From Marinobacter sp050379415 (lineage in GTDB: Bacteria; Pseudomonadota; Gammaproteobacteria; Pseudomonadales; Oleiphilaceae), in NCBI RefSeq assembly GCF_050379415.1, contig NZ_JBNRLS010000001.1:434001-498000 (forward strand): DNA of 64,000 bases, in the 5' to 3' direction. Position numbers and translations under genes: made by a program. The notes under the pieces were generated by a model, which saw only the letters and a program-made list of their open reading frames with translations, had not been told where the DNA came from and searched no databases. This document shows, piece by piece, positions 15,161 through 24,129 of this stretch (the stretch's first letter is position 1; the number at the start of each line of letters is the position of its first letter).

Positions 15161-17418
15161 TCTTCCGAAACCCGCTGAAACTGCTGTTCTACCTCAGCCT
15201 GCTGATCGTCGTTCTGCTGGTGGGGTACAAGACCTACCTCAACCTGTTCATGCAGGACTTCAACAGCCTGCACAGCACCCAGGTAGAGCACATCCACGAA
15301 CGGGTCAAACCCGGGGAAGCGGTCAACTTTGCCGTGGTCGGTAACATCAACAACTCCATCGGCATTTTCGAGGAACGGATTATTCCGGAACTGAACAGCT
15401 CCGGGCTGGATTTCATGGTGTCTGCAGGCAACGCGGTCAGTGGTGGCGGCGAGGACAAGTACCGGGCCCTGTACGGCACCCTGAACCATCTGCAAATCCC
15501 CTACCTGCTCACCTTCGGTGCCCACGAATTCGACAATTTCGGCAGTTTTCGCTTCTACGACCATTTCGGCCCACACTTCTACAGCATCCGCACCGGCAAC
15601 GCCCGGCTGATCTTCCTGGACAGCACCGGCAAGACCCCCTGGCAGTGGCAGATCCGCTGGCTCAGCGACCTGCTCACCCAGGACACCAGCAACGCCCGCA
15701 TCCTGTTCATCGGCCATCCACCGCTGGAGCCGGAGCAAAACCCGCTGTTCGACCAGGAAGACGACTACCTGCAGCCACCGGAATTCCGGGAAGCTCTGCT
15801 TGAGCTGATCGACAGCCAGGGCATCGACATGGTGTTCTCCTCGAACCTCTCCGTCTTTGCCGAGCAGGAACGGAATGGCACCGAGTTCATCACCACCGGC
15901 GGGGCTGGCGGCCTGGTCCTCAATAACGAGAGCAGCTTCTATCACTACGTGCAAGTGAGGGTGACCGCGGATGGTGACGTATCCCATAGCCTGCAGCGAC
16001 TGGAAGTCGGACAGCATCCGGTGTGGAGCACCCTGGAGAGCCTCTGGTTCTTTATCTACTCACTGTTCTACACCGGCTACCTCAACTTCATCCTGATTGT
16101 TGCCGTGTTTGCGGCCATTACCATCAAGCTTTACCAGATCATCTTCATCGGCAAGGACTACTACCCGGACTATGACCTGGACCCCGCCCCCTGGCTCGAG
16201 AAATCGCTGCGGGTAGCCATGTTCACCAACAACTACCTGCCCTTCATCGGGGGCGTGCCCATCTCCATCGAGCGTTTGCGGCAAGGGCTGGTTAAACTCG
16301 GGGATAGCCCACTCATCGTCGCCCCGGGCTACAAGGACCAGCCCGACCACGAGGAATCCGTTTTGCGGGTACCCTCCCTGCTGACCATGGGCAAGAACCG
16401 GGAATTCCGCCTGGCCAACATCTTCCAGCCAAGGATCCGGGCGAAGGTGAAAGCGTTCCGCCCGGATATCATCCACGTCCACCACCCGTTCTGGCTCGGC
16501 AGCCTGGGTCTGTTCATCGCCCGCACCCTCAAGGTCCCCGCCGTCTACACCTACCACACGCGGCTGGAACACTACGCCCACTTCGTACCGCTGCCGGGCA
16601 TGCTGTTCCGGAACCTGATCTCCCACGCCCTGATCAAACACTTCGCCAACAAGTGCGACGGCGTCATCGTGCCCACCTACTCCACCGAGGAATACCTGCG
16701 CATGATCGGGGTTAAAACCCCCACGTTCGTACAGCCCACGGGCATCGAATACCAGAAATTCCAGGAAGTGAACCCGGAAGACGTGGACAAGCTGCGCAAG
16801 GAACTCGGGATCACCGACGAGAAAATCTTCGTCAGCGTCTCGCGTCTGTCCAATGAAAAGAACATCGACTTCATGATCGAAGCCATCGACGCCCTGCGCC
16901 AACAGACGGAGGTGCCGTTCCGGTTCCTGATGATCGGTGACGGCCACCAGAAAGACCGGCTCCAGAAAAAAATCGAAAGCCTGGGCCTGGAGAAACACTT
17001 CACACTTGTCGGTGCCGTACCACCCGACGAGATGGTCCTGTGGTACCACCTGGGCGACGCTTTCCTGTTCGCCTCCAAGTCCGAAACCCAGGGCATGGTC
17101 ATCCTCGAAGCCATGGCCGCCGGCCTTCCGGTGGTCGCCGTACGTTCCAGCGGCATCGACGATGTGGTCCGGCACGGGTTCAACGGCTTCAAGACGCCGG
17201 AAAAGCAGGATCAGTGGGTTGCGAGGGTGAAGGAGCTGTTGGAAGACGACGAACTGCGCGAGACCCTCTCGGGTAACGCTCTGGAGTTTGCAGCCGATTT
17301 CTCGGTGGAACAGTTCGCGAAGGATGTGCGAAACATCTACGCCAGTACCCTGGCACTGGTAGACAAAAAGCGCCGCCAGCACCCGATCAGCGGACTGCCA
17401 AGGTCTGGGGAGGGCTAG
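15157..17418 (+). CDS. Membrane-anchored metallophosphoesterase-like / GT4 glycosyltransferase fusion
   Basis: This 753-residue protein has a transmembrane helix (about 8-28), a calcineurin-like phosphoesterase domain (about 55-285), a second helix (about 309-330) and a GT4 glycosyltransferase (about 352-740). The GT part is canonical: NNYLPFIGGVPISIERLRQG, HVHHPFWLGSLG, and ETQGMVILEAMAAGLPVVAV with the ExxxxxxxE pattern. The phosphoesterase ligands are degraded: VGNINN (61-66) where DxH is expected, SAGNAV (89-94) for GDxx, GAHE (121-124) for GNHE, and GHPP (186-189). That domain may be catalytically dead and act as a binding or external module. It is coupled to the flippase-like gene. Confidence 0.85.
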   Translation: MIFRNPLKLLFYLSLLIVVLLVGYKTYLNLFMQDFNSLHSTQVEHIHERVKPGEAVNFAVVGNINNSIGIFEERIIPELNSSGLDFMVSAGNAVSGGGEDKYRALYGTLNHLQIPYLLTFGAHEFDNFGSFRFYDHFGPHFYSIRTGNARLIFLDSTGKTPWQWQIRWLSDLLTQDTSNARILFIGHPPLEPEQNPLFDQEDDYLQPPEFREALLELIDSQGIDMVFSSNLSVFAEQERNGTEFITTGGAGGLVLNNESSFYHYVQVRVTADGDVSHSLQRLEVGQHPVWSTLESLWFFIYSLFYTGYLNFILIVAVFAAITIKLYQIIFIGKDYYPDYDLDPAPWLEKSLRVAMFTNNYLPFIGGVPISIERLRQGLVKLGDSPLIVAPGYKDQPDHEESVLRVPSLLTMGKNREFRLANIFQPRIRAKVKAFRPDIIHVHHPFWLGSLGLFIARTLKVPAVYTYHTRLEHYAHFVPLPGMLFRNLISHALIKHFANKCDGVIVPTYSTEEYLRMIGVKTPTFVQPTGIEYQKFQEVNPEDVDKLRKELGITDEKIFVSVSRLSNEKNIDFMIEAIDALRQQTEVPFRFLMIGDGHQKDRLQKKIESLGLEKHFTLVGAVPPDEMVLWYHLGDAFLFASKSETQGMVILEAMAAGLPVVAVRSSGIDDVVRHGFNGFKTPEKQDQWVARVKELLEDDELRETLSGNALEFAADFSVEQFAKDVRNIYASTLALVDKKRRQHPISGLPRSGEG

Positions 17419-17515
17419 CGGGGCCGGGGTTCCAGAATCGTGCGGAGCCACGGATGGCGGAGCCGAGCGTACAAGGATGTATTCACAGCGTATTCTGGAA
17501 CCCCGGCCCCGCTAG
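17415..17515 (+). repeat. Long hairpin H1 (A-type, NGGA double loop)
   Basis: A perfect 24-bp stem is formed by 17415-17438 and 17492-17515, and its left arm includes the stop of the glycosyltransferase gene. The apical part folds into GCCA-CGGA-TGGC and TACA-AGGA-TGTA. The second, in context GTACAAGGATGT, matches the CsrA consensus RUACARGGAUGU exactly. The GGA motifs are on the strand of the upstream gene, so they would be in its mRNA 3' end. Confidence 0.85.
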
Positions 17516-17615
17516 TCCGACCTCACCCGAAGTTGAAGAAGTTTCGAGAACAGGCTGATCGAGCTAGACTGAAATCACGTATTACAAGTGACGTTTTAAC
17601 AACCGGAGACAACAC

Positions 17616-18563
17616 GTGAGCGGCATCCCCGTCGGAATCAGCACCTGCCTGCTGGGCAAGGAAGTCCGCCATGACGGCGGCCACAAACATTCCCGTTACT
17701 GCACCCAGGTACTGTCAAAGCATTTTGAATTCCGGTCCATCTGCCCCGAACTGGAAGCCGGCCTCGGCGTCCCACGCCCGGCCATCCACCTGCGGGAGTA
17801 CCCCGATGGTATCCGCCTGATCGACACCAAAGGCACCGCCGATCACACCGATGAAATGAACACCTTCATCGAGCAGATCATACCCACCCTCTCGGACCTC
17901 AGGGGCTACATCCTTATGGCGAAGTCCCCGAGCTGTGGCATGGAACGCATCAAAGTCCACAACGAAGAAGGCCGGGTAACCCGCCGGGACGGCCGCGGCC
18001 TGTTTGCCGAGGCCCTGATGCGTGCGTACCCACTGATGCCGGTGGAGGAAGAAGGCCGGCTGAACGATGACATGTTGCGGGAGAACTTCATCGAACGGGT
18101 GTTCGCCTACGACGACTGGATGCAGAACGTGGCCGGCGATAAGCTGACCGCCCAGGCCCTGATCGAATTCCACACCCGCCACAAATTCCAGCTGCTGGCC
18201 CACTCGGAAAAGATCTACCGGCAGCTCGGCCCACTGCTGAGCGACCTGAAGTCCGAGCCGCTGGAGAACATCGCGGACAGGTACATCCACCTGTTCATGG
18301 ACGCCATGAGCCAGAAAGTCAGCCGCGGCTCCCACATGAACGCGATGATGCACCTGCTGGGGTATCTCAAGGACTCCATGCACGCAGAGGACAAGAAGGT
18401 ATTGCTGGAGCAGATGGAAGCCTACCAGCGCGGGGAAGTGCCGTTGGTGGTGCCCATGACCCTGCTGCGCATGGCCCAACGGAGAGAGCCGGTGGATTAT
18501 CTGCATGTGCAGAAGTATCTGACGCCGTACCCGGATGAGTTGGGGCTGCGGAATAACGTCTGA
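17616..18563 (+). CDS. DUF523-DUF1722 (YbgA) family protein
   Basis: A 315-residue protein with an N-terminal DUF523 domain (about 4-150; cysteines in STCLLG, YCTQVL, SICPE and AKSPSCGME) and a C-terminal YbgA/DUF1722 domain (about 170-305). The cysteine pattern suggests a metal or Fe-S cluster. Such fusions often accompany photolyase and light-response genes in other bacteria, but no such neighbour is seen. Translation starts with GTG at 17616 behind CGGAGA. An imperfect palindrome, TCACGTATTACAAGTGA (17575-17591), lies upstream and may be an operator. Confidence 0.88.
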   Translation: MSGIPVGISTCLLGKEVRHDGGHKHSRYCTQVLSKHFEFRSICPELEAGLGVPRPAIHLREYPDGIRLIDTKGTADHTDEMNTFIEQIIPTLSDLRGYILMAKSPSCGMERIKVHNEEGRVTRRDGRGLFAEALMRAYPLMPVEEEGRLNDDMLRENFIERVFAYDDWMQNVAGDKLTAQALIEFHTRHKFQLLAHSEKIYRQLGPLLSDLKSEPLENIADRYIHLFMDAMSQKVSRGSHMNAMMHLLGYLKDSMHAEDKKVLLEQMEAYQRGEVPLVVPMTLLRMAQRREPVDYLHVQKYLTPYPDELGLRNNV

Positions 18564-18575
18564 AGCTTGAAAGAG

Positions 18576-18808
18576 GGGTCAGATGAAAGTACAGGGGTCT
18601 GATGAAAACCTTCATCTGACCCCAACTTGATTTGAAATGCCCCAATTCCATTAAGACGGGGTCAGAAGAAAGCTTTCTTCAGACCCCGGAGCATGACCCA
18701 ATCCGGGGAGTTAGACGGGGTCTGATGAACGCTTTCATCTGACCCCAGTTTCACATCGCCCCCACAGTTATGAAAAAGGGGTCAGAAGAAGGTTTTCTTC
18801 AGACCCTG
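18576..18808. repeat. Palindromic repeat cluster 3 (four full copies and one half copy)
   Basis: The cluster fills the convergent gap between the YbgA-like and DUF481 genes. It contains a half copy GGGGTCAGATGAAAG (18576-18590) fused to a full copy at 18595-18624 (ATGAA type), then full copies at 18659-18688 (AAGAA), 18718-18747 (ATGAA) and 18779-18808 (AAGAA, last C lost). The position-7 mismatch alternates T-T, A-A, T-T, A-A along the cluster, meaning that successive copies are in opposite orientation. No gene is seen in this stretch. Confidence 0.95.
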
Positions 18809-18827
18809 CGGGCCCCGGCGGTTCGCG

Positions 18828-19559
18828 TCAGAATCCATACAACAGCGACAGCGAAGTCTCCGTGTCGGTATCCTCCGACCCCTCCGGCGGCTCAGACACA
18901 TGCTTGACCCGGAACGCCACCTTCATCGACAGATTCCCCACCACGGTCGACTGCAACGAAGTCTCCGATTCACTGACGGTGTTGTTGTCATCCAGGCCAA
19001 TCTCGGTACTCAGCTTCTGACGAAACAGTGAGTTCTCGGACAGCGCATAATCGAAATGCCCCGCCAGCCGGGCGATGGCCTCTTCCTCGGCATTCTGGCC
19101 GTCGGCGTTGGGCTCGTTCAACCGGTTGTAGCGATAACCGGCACCGGCCGAGAGGTCCAGGAAGGAGCGCTCCCCGGATTCCCAGACCCGGTGGCCGTAA
19201 CCGGTGGTGGCGGTGGCTTCGAAGTCGTACCCGGAGAAGCGGTCATCCTCATAGGAGCCCCGGAGGAACCAGTACTGGCGCTCGGCGAACTTGTAGTCCG
19301 TCTCGGCCGATGCCTTGTACTCCTCGGTCGTGGTTTCACCCTCGGCTTCGGAGTACTTCGAGCTGAATTCGCCGGTGTTCCGCCATTTCTCGATTTCATG
19401 GGTCAGGGCCAGCCGGCCGTTGACATTGGCTTCCTCGGAATTGCCCGAGGTCACCAGCACGCCCAGTTCGGCCTCGCCTTCCCAGTCCGAGGCATCCTGT
19501 GCCTGCACAAACGGCGCAAACGCCGTGAGCGTTACTGCGACTGCGTGTCTGAACCCCAT
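18828..19559 (-). CDS. DUF481 (YdiY-like) outer-membrane beta-barrel protein
   Basis: A 243-residue protein with a signal peptide (MGFRHAVAVTLTAFAPFVQA, then QDASDW) and a DUF481 barrel, recognisable from WEGEAELGVLVTSGNSEEAN near the start, repeated alternating strands, and a terminal aromatic residue (SLSLLYGF) as expected for outer-membrane insertion. The strong CAGGAGG ribosome site just before the ATG at 19559 decides this start over a longer frame. The function is unknown; related proteins are described as salt- or acid-inducible in other bacteria. Confidence 0.88.
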   Translation of the reverse strand: MGFRHAVAVTLTAFAPFVQAQDASDWEGEAELGVLVTSGNSEEANVNGRLALTHEIEKWRNTGEFSSKYSEAEGETTTEEYKASAETDYKFAERQYWFLRGSYEDDRFSGYDFEATATTGYGHRVWESGERSFLDLSAGAGYRYNRLNEPNADGQNAEEEAIARLAGHFDYALSENSLFRQKLSTEIGLDDNNTVSESETSLQSTVVGNLSMKVAFRVKHVSEPPEGSEDTDTETSLSLLYGF

Positions 19560-19581
19560 GAAACCTCCTGTCGGTTGAATA

Positions 19582-20601
19582 TCAGGCGCCCGCGGTCTTA
19601 CGGGCCTTTTCTCCTTCCAGACTTTTTCTGGCCTGAGCTTCGCGTTCAGCTTTCTTGCGGGCCTTGCGCTCGGCAATGATGCGGGCCGCTTCGCCGCCGA
19701 CGTGCACTTCGCCACGCTCTTCGGCCAGGCGCATCTGCCGCTCGCGCTCCTTGAACCGGGCCTTCTGCTCTTCCGTCAGGGAGTCGATGCACTGATGGCA
19801 GCTGACGCCCTGCTCGTACTCGGGGCGCTGCTTGTCTTCCTCGGTAATCGGGCGGCGGCAGGCGTGGCATTGATCGTAATCTCCACGCTCAAGCCGGTGG
19901 TTCACGGTCACCCGGTCATCAAAGACAAAGCATTCCCCGTGCCAGAGGCTCTGTTCTTCGGGTACGTCTTCCAGGTACTTAAGGATGCCACCCTTGAGGT
20001 GGTACACCTCATCGAAGCCCTGTTCCTTGAGATACGCGGTGGATTTCTCGCAGCGGATACCGCCGGTGCAGAACATCGCGACTTTCTTGTGCTTTGAAGG
20101 ATCCAGGTTCTCCTTCACGTACTCGGGGAACTCGCGAAAGGTGTCGGTGGACGGATTGACCGCGTTCTTGAAGGTGCCGATCTCCACTTCGTACTGGTTT
20201 CGGGTGTCGATGAGCAGCACGTCCGGATCGGAGATAAGGTCGTTCCACTCTTTCGGGTCGACGTAGGTGCCGACCACGCGCTTCGGGTCGATGCCTTCGA
20301 CGCCCATGGTGACGATCTCTTTCTTGAGCTTCACTTTGGTGCGTTTGAACGGCTGTATGTCGACAAAGGATTCTTTGTAGTCGATGCCGTCGAAGCGGTC
20401 GTCGCTGGCAATCCAGGCTTTGACCGCGTCGATGCCTTCGCGGCTGCCGGCGATGGTGCCGTTGATGCCTTCGCGGGCCAGCAGCAGGGTGCCGTGGACG
20501 TCTTTTTCCAGCATCAGGTTCTGCAGGGGCTGGCGTAGGTCTTTGTAATCATTCAGGACTGCGAACTTGTAGAGTGCGCAGACAACTACTTCATTGCTCA
20601 T
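19582..20601 (-). CDS. trhO: tRNA uridine(34) hydroxylase TrhO (rhodanese family)
   Basis: A 339-residue cytosolic enzyme that hydroxylates U34 of tRNAs to 5-hydroxyuridine in an oxygen-dependent way. It has an N-terminal acylphosphatase-like domain (about 1-95), a rhodanese domain (about 125-225) with catalytic Cys178 in CTGGIRCEKS, and a C-terminal cysteine-containing segment (CHACRRPI and CHQCID) ahead of a charged, alanine-rich tail. It is followed after 22 bases by the DUF481 gene on the same strand. Confidence 0.94.
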   Translation of the reverse strand: MSNEVVVCALYKFAVLNDYKDLRQPLQNLMLEKDVHGTLLLAREGINGTIAGSREGIDAVKAWIASDDRFDGIDYKESFVDIQPFKRTKVKLKKEIVTMGVEGIDPKRVVGTYVDPKEWNDLISDPDVLLIDTRNQYEVEIGTFKNAVNPSTDTFREFPEYVKENLDPSKHKKVAMFCTGGIRCEKSTAYLKEQGFDEVYHLKGGILKYLEDVPEEQSLWHGECFVFDDRVTVNHRLERGDYDQCHACRRPITEEDKQRPEYEQGVSCHQCIDSLTEEQKARFKERERQMRLAEERGEVHVGGEAARIIAERKARKKAEREAQARKSLEGEKARKTAGA

Positions 20602-20747
20602 GGTTTTCTCCTGCGGGCCGGATCGTAAATCCGGAGCATGGGTTTTAATTCAATCGCGGGGTTCGCGAGGGCGCAAAGTTTAACCAACTTGGAGCCTCAA
20701 GCAAGTCCGGGATACACGCAGCCTTGAGGTATACGGCAGGCTACTTA

Positions 20748-21476
20748 TCAGTCAGCCTGCTTATTCAGTTCGCGCTCAACTACCGCGGAAAGCTGGCCCC
20801 AGCCGGGACGCGTCAGCTGGATGTTATCCACGTAAACAGTTGGCGTGCCCATGACCCGCAACTGGGTAGCTGCCTGACGGCTCTGTTCCACATCTTCTCG
20901 GTGCAGTTCAGATTCCATGCAATTCTGGAAGCGGCGCTCGTTGAGGCCGAGGTCTCCGGCATAGCGGGTGAAGGTTGCAACGGGGTCGTTGGAGCCGCTC
21001 CATTCGGTCTGGCTGCCGTAGAGCCGGTCATGCATTTGCCAGTAGGCGTCCTGGTCGCCGGCGCAGCGGGCGGCGAGGGCTGCGGGCATGGCGTTCTGGT
21101 GTTGTTGCAGGGGCAGGTCGAAGTAGACGAAGCGGACTTTGCCGGTTTCGACGTATTCCTGTTTCAGGCGCTGACTCGCTTCGGAGAAGCGGCCGCAGGC
21201 GGGGCACTGGTAGTCGGCGAATTCCCGGACGACCACGGGGGCGTTTTCGTCACCGACCGAGACACCGTACTGGTCGAGCTGTGCCGGGAAGGGTTGCGCG
21301 TCAGGCGCGGCTACGGGCAAGGCGTCGGAGGTGGGCTCTGGCGCCGAGGTCAGGAAATAAAGGCCGGCGACCACGGCGATGGCAACGACGGCGGCGATGC
21401 CGATGATGAGACCACGATTGCCGGCCTTGCGGGAGGATGGTGTTCCGGTTTGCTTGCGGCGTTTCGCTTCACCCAT
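20748..21476 (-). CDS. Membrane-anchored DsbA-family thiol-disulfide protein
   Basis: A 242-residue protein with a short basic N-terminus (MGEAKRRKQTG), one transmembrane anchor (about 22-42) and a periplasmic thioredoxin-fold domain. The redox motif is CPAC (Cys91 and Cys94 in DYQCPACGRFSE), with the cis-Pro loop at MGTPTVYVDN. It is most like the DsbA/DSBA-like thioredoxin (Thioredoxin_4) group. A GGGAGCC site precedes the ATG at 21476. Alone on its strand, divergent from the nitronate monooxygenase gene. Confidence 0.87.
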   Translation of the reverse strand: MGEAKRRKQTGTPSSRKAGNRGLIIGIAAVVAIAVVAGLYFLTSAPEPTSDALPVAAPDAQPFPAQLDQYGVSVGDENAPVVVREFADYQCPACGRFSEASQRLKQEYVETGKVRFVYFDLPLQQHQNAMPAALAARCAGDQDAYWQMHDRLYGSQTEWSGSNDPVATFTRYAGDLGLNERRFQNCMESELHREDVEQSRQAATQLRVMGTPTVYVDNIQLTRPGWGQLSAVVERELNKQAD

Positions 21477-21602
21477 GTCAGGGCTCCCTTTTGATTTTTG
21501 AATGTTCCGATCCGATGGGCCATCCGTCGTTTGCACGGAGGCCGAGGCACGCTAAGATCCTTTATATCCTACAAAAGTTCCGATAAAAATTAAGGAAATG
21601 CC

Positions 21603-22568
21603 ATGCCATTGCCCTCCTCGCTTGCCGATTCGCTTTCACTGCCCCTTGTGGCAGCTCCCATGTTTCTCATTTCCGGCCCGGAACTGGCGCTGGCCTGCTG
21701 CAAGGAGGGCATCGTGGGAAGTTTTCCGGCGCTGAACCAGCGCACCAGCGAGGGTTTCGAGCAGTGGCTGGTGCAGATGCATGAGGAGCTGGATCGGTTC
21801 CGGGCGGATAATCCGGACGCCACGGTGGCCCCCTGGGCGGTGAATCTGATTGTCCATCGCAGCAATCCGCGCTGGCAGGCCGATCTGGAGCTGTGCGTAA
21901 AGCACAAGGTGCCCATGGTGATTACTTCCCTCGGTGCCGCCAGCCAGGTGGTTGACGCAGTGCACAGTTACGGCGGAGTGGTGTTCCATGATGTCACCAA
22001 TCAGAAACACGCCCGCAAAGCGGCCGAGGCCGGTGTGGATGGCATTATCGCGGTGGCGGCGGGTGCCGGTGGCCATGCGGGAACGATCAATCCGTTTGTG
22101 CTGGTCCATGAGATCCGGGAGGTGTTTGACGGCACTATCCTGCTGGCCGGTGGCCTGTCCCATGGAGAGGATATTCTGGCGGCACAGGCGCTGGGTGCGG
22201 AGCTGGCCTATGTCGGAACACGGTTCATAAATACCACGGAGTCGCAGGCGGAAGATGCCTACCGGAACATGATCATCGAGGCGGTGTCGGCGGACATCAT
22301 CCATACCCCGGCCGTCTCCGGTGTGCCCGCCAGCTTCATGCGCCAGAGCCTGGAAGCGGCGGGCTATGAGATGGACAAACTGAACCAGGCCGGCGACATC
22401 AATTACGGCGAGAAGCTGAAACCGGTGGATGATGAGGCCAAGGCCTGGAAGACCGTGTGGTCCGCCGGTCAGGGGGTGAGCCAGATCCACGACGTTCTGA
22501 GCGTTTCAGACCTCGTGGACCGGCTGAAGACGGAATACCGGGAGGCTCGCTCCCGGGTTTGTGGTTGA
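21603..22568 (+). CDS. Nitronate monooxygenase (NPD/2-nitropropane dioxygenase family)
   Basis: A 321-residue flavin enzyme with a TIM-barrel fold. The start LPLVAAPMFLISGPELALAC and the FMN-binding glycine motifs GVDGIIAVAAGAGGHAGTI and LLAGGLSHGEDILAAQALGA are typical of the NPD family. These oxidise alkyl nitronates, although many members act on other substrates. AAGGAA sits eight bases ahead of the ATG. It ends in a hairpin shared with the convergent DUF5666 gene. Confidence 0.9.
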   Translation: MPLPSSLADSLSLPLVAAPMFLISGPELALACCKEGIVGSFPALNQRTSEGFEQWLVQMHEELDRFRADNPDATVAPWAVNLIVHRSNPRWQADLELCVKHKVPMVITSLGAASQVVDAVHSYGGVVFHDVTNQKHARKAAEAGVDGIIAVAAGAGGHAGTINPFVLVHEIREVFDGTILLAGGLSHGEDILAAQALGAELAYVGTRFINTTESQAEDAYRNMIIEAVSADIIHTPAVSGVPASFMRQSLEAAGYEMDKLNQAGDINYGEKLKPVDDEAKAWKTVWSAGQGVSQIHDVLSVSDLVDRLKTEYREARSRVCG

Positions 22569-22586
22569 GGCCGACTTTCCGGCCTC
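22567..22586. terminator. Bidirectional hairpin overlapping two stop codons
   Basis: GAGGCCG (22567-22573) pairs perfectly with CGGCCTC (22580-22586). The stem overlaps both the stop of the nitronate monooxygenase (22566-22568) and that of the convergent DUF5666 gene (22585-22587). It is placed to end transcription from both sides, though T-runs are weak. Confidence 0.6.
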
Positions 22587-24129
22587 AGTTGTCGTTGTCT
22601 TCGGATTCAAGCTCGATTTCGTCAGCCGTGTAGGGCGGCTGGCCATTGGCGGCGCTGGTGTATTCAACCTCGACGAACACCGCTTCACCGGCATTGAAAT
22701 CGCTGTAGATCGTGCCCCTGTCCGAGTCATAGTCTGCCCCGACATCTCCGATCCTGATTCCCAGAACCTCGATGAAACTCGGGATGGAGCTCATGTCCCG
22801 CACCTGTCCCTCAAGCTCAAACAGAGTTCTCTCGGCGAGATCGGCGTTCTCATTATCGACCTCGATCTTCAGGGCCTCGAGGTAATGCAGGTCGCCGGAC
22901 AGACGGTCTATACCTTCTACCTCCAGTGTGCGTTCCTCAGGGATCTGATCAAAGCGAATGCTCTGATCGTTATCCTCCAGGGTGACAATGGTCCTTGAAG
23001 TCGCCTGCACCAGAACGCCACCGATCCTTAGCGTCTGGACAGCGGTCGACAACGAACCGGGCGTCATTACCCCTTTTACCTCGCCATTGGCGTCGCGGAG
23101 CTCGATTTCGGTTGCCAGCACGTTGCCACTGTCACTGAGCACGCCCTCCACCTGGATGAGCAAACCGGGCTGCAGATCCTCGACAGTCAGTCCATCGTCC
23201 AACTCGGTCTGGTCGTCAACGAAGACGGTGCGGCCAGCCATGGTGAACGTGCCTGACCGGGCGTCGATGCCAGCCGGCACGAACCCGTCAAGGACCACGT
23301 TGGTAATTTCAATATCCTCGCCATCGGTCCCTGCGTAACGGCGGGTATCATCCCTATCGATGGAGCGTGCGGTCAGGGTGGAGCCGCTGAGGCTACCCTC
23401 CACCTCCAGCGAGTCAGCGGATTCGAGGTCCGCCTCGGTGAGACTCGAACCGAAAATTACCGATCCATCGTCGTACTCAACCAGAATGGAACCGATCCGG
23501 AACTGGTTGAGGTCGATGTCGACGTCGGCAACCACTCCCTCCAACTCGACGTCGGTGAGGTCCTCGGCAACCACCGCCAGGTAACCGGCCCTGTAGGAGC
23601 CATCCGGTTGCTGCCAGGCACTGATCCGTACCGTCTGACCTTCCCCCTGTCCGGAGAGCAGCGAAGCGAAACTGGTGCCACGGACCACGGTCTGGCGGTC
23701 AACCCGGACACTCTGACCAAGCACCGTCGCGGTCACGAACTCTCCCGCACCGGATGGATCCGGCGCCAGTGCGGAGAGCGGTCCGCGAAGGGTGTCGTCA
23801 TACTCAAGGCTATCGGCGGTACCCTCATTGGTGTCGAGCCACTGCCCCTCAACCCTCAGGATCATACCTTCGCTGAGCAAGTCCTCGGAGGTGATGCCGT
23901 CGTCACTTGTCACCGCGCGGTTGGTGATCCCGGACGTATCGAACCGCACGCCGTTCACAAACACACTTCCGAACCCCGACACAGGCCCGACGCTGGAACC
24001 GGTTCCCCGGATGCCTCCGTCGGCCACGTCCAGGCTCGTTCCGGCGCCACCGCCGCAGGCGGAAAGGATTCCCAGTGCCAGAGTACCGGCTGTCAGTCCG
24101 ATTGATCGATTGAGCAATGTCCGTTTCAT
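22585..24129 (-). CDS. DUF5666 lipoprotein (copy B)
   Basis: A 514-residue exported lipoprotein. The N-terminus MKRTLLNRSIGLTAGTLALG has the lipobox LSACGG, so Cys is lipidated. The body is built from repeated DUF5666 beta modules (about 70 residues each, with phrases such as DLQPGLLIQVEGVLSDSG and EGMILRVEGQWLDTNEG) and is very acidic. Its start overlaps the stop of the DUF6502 gene (ATGA), making it the last gene of a three-gene unit. The role is unknown; it is probably a cell-surface or periplasmic scaffold. Confidence 0.85.
   Translation of the reverse strand: MKRTLLNRSIGLTAGTLALGILSACGGGAGTSLDVADGGIRGTGSSVGPVSGFGSVFVNGVRFDTSGITNRAVTSDDGITSEDLLSEGMILRVEGQWLDTNEGTADSLEYDDTLRGPLSALAPDPSGAGEFVTATVLGQSVRVDRQTVVRGTSFASLLSGQGEGQTVRISAWQQPDGSYRAGYLAVVAEDLTDVELEGVVADVDIDLNQFRIGSILVEYDDGSVIFGSSLTEADLESADSLEVEGSLSGSTLTARSIDRDDTRRYAGTDGEDIEITNVVLDGFVPAGIDARSGTFTMAGRTVFVDDQTELDDGLTVEDLQPGLLIQVEGVLSDSGNVLATEIELRDANGEVKGVMTPGSLSTAVQTLRIGGVLVQATSRTIVTLEDNDQSIRFDQIPEERTLEVEGIDRLSGDLHYLEALKIEVDNENADLAERTLFELEGQVRDMSSIPSFIEVLGIRIGDVGADYDSDRGTIYSDFNAGEAVFVEVEYTSAANGQPPYTADEIELESEDNDN

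Noticed and set aside
18576..18808. Appearance of a CRISPR-like array
   Set aside because: The units are palindromes of about 30 bp with irregular short spacers, alternating orientation and two forms, present at seven places with no cas genes. They are REP-like elements.
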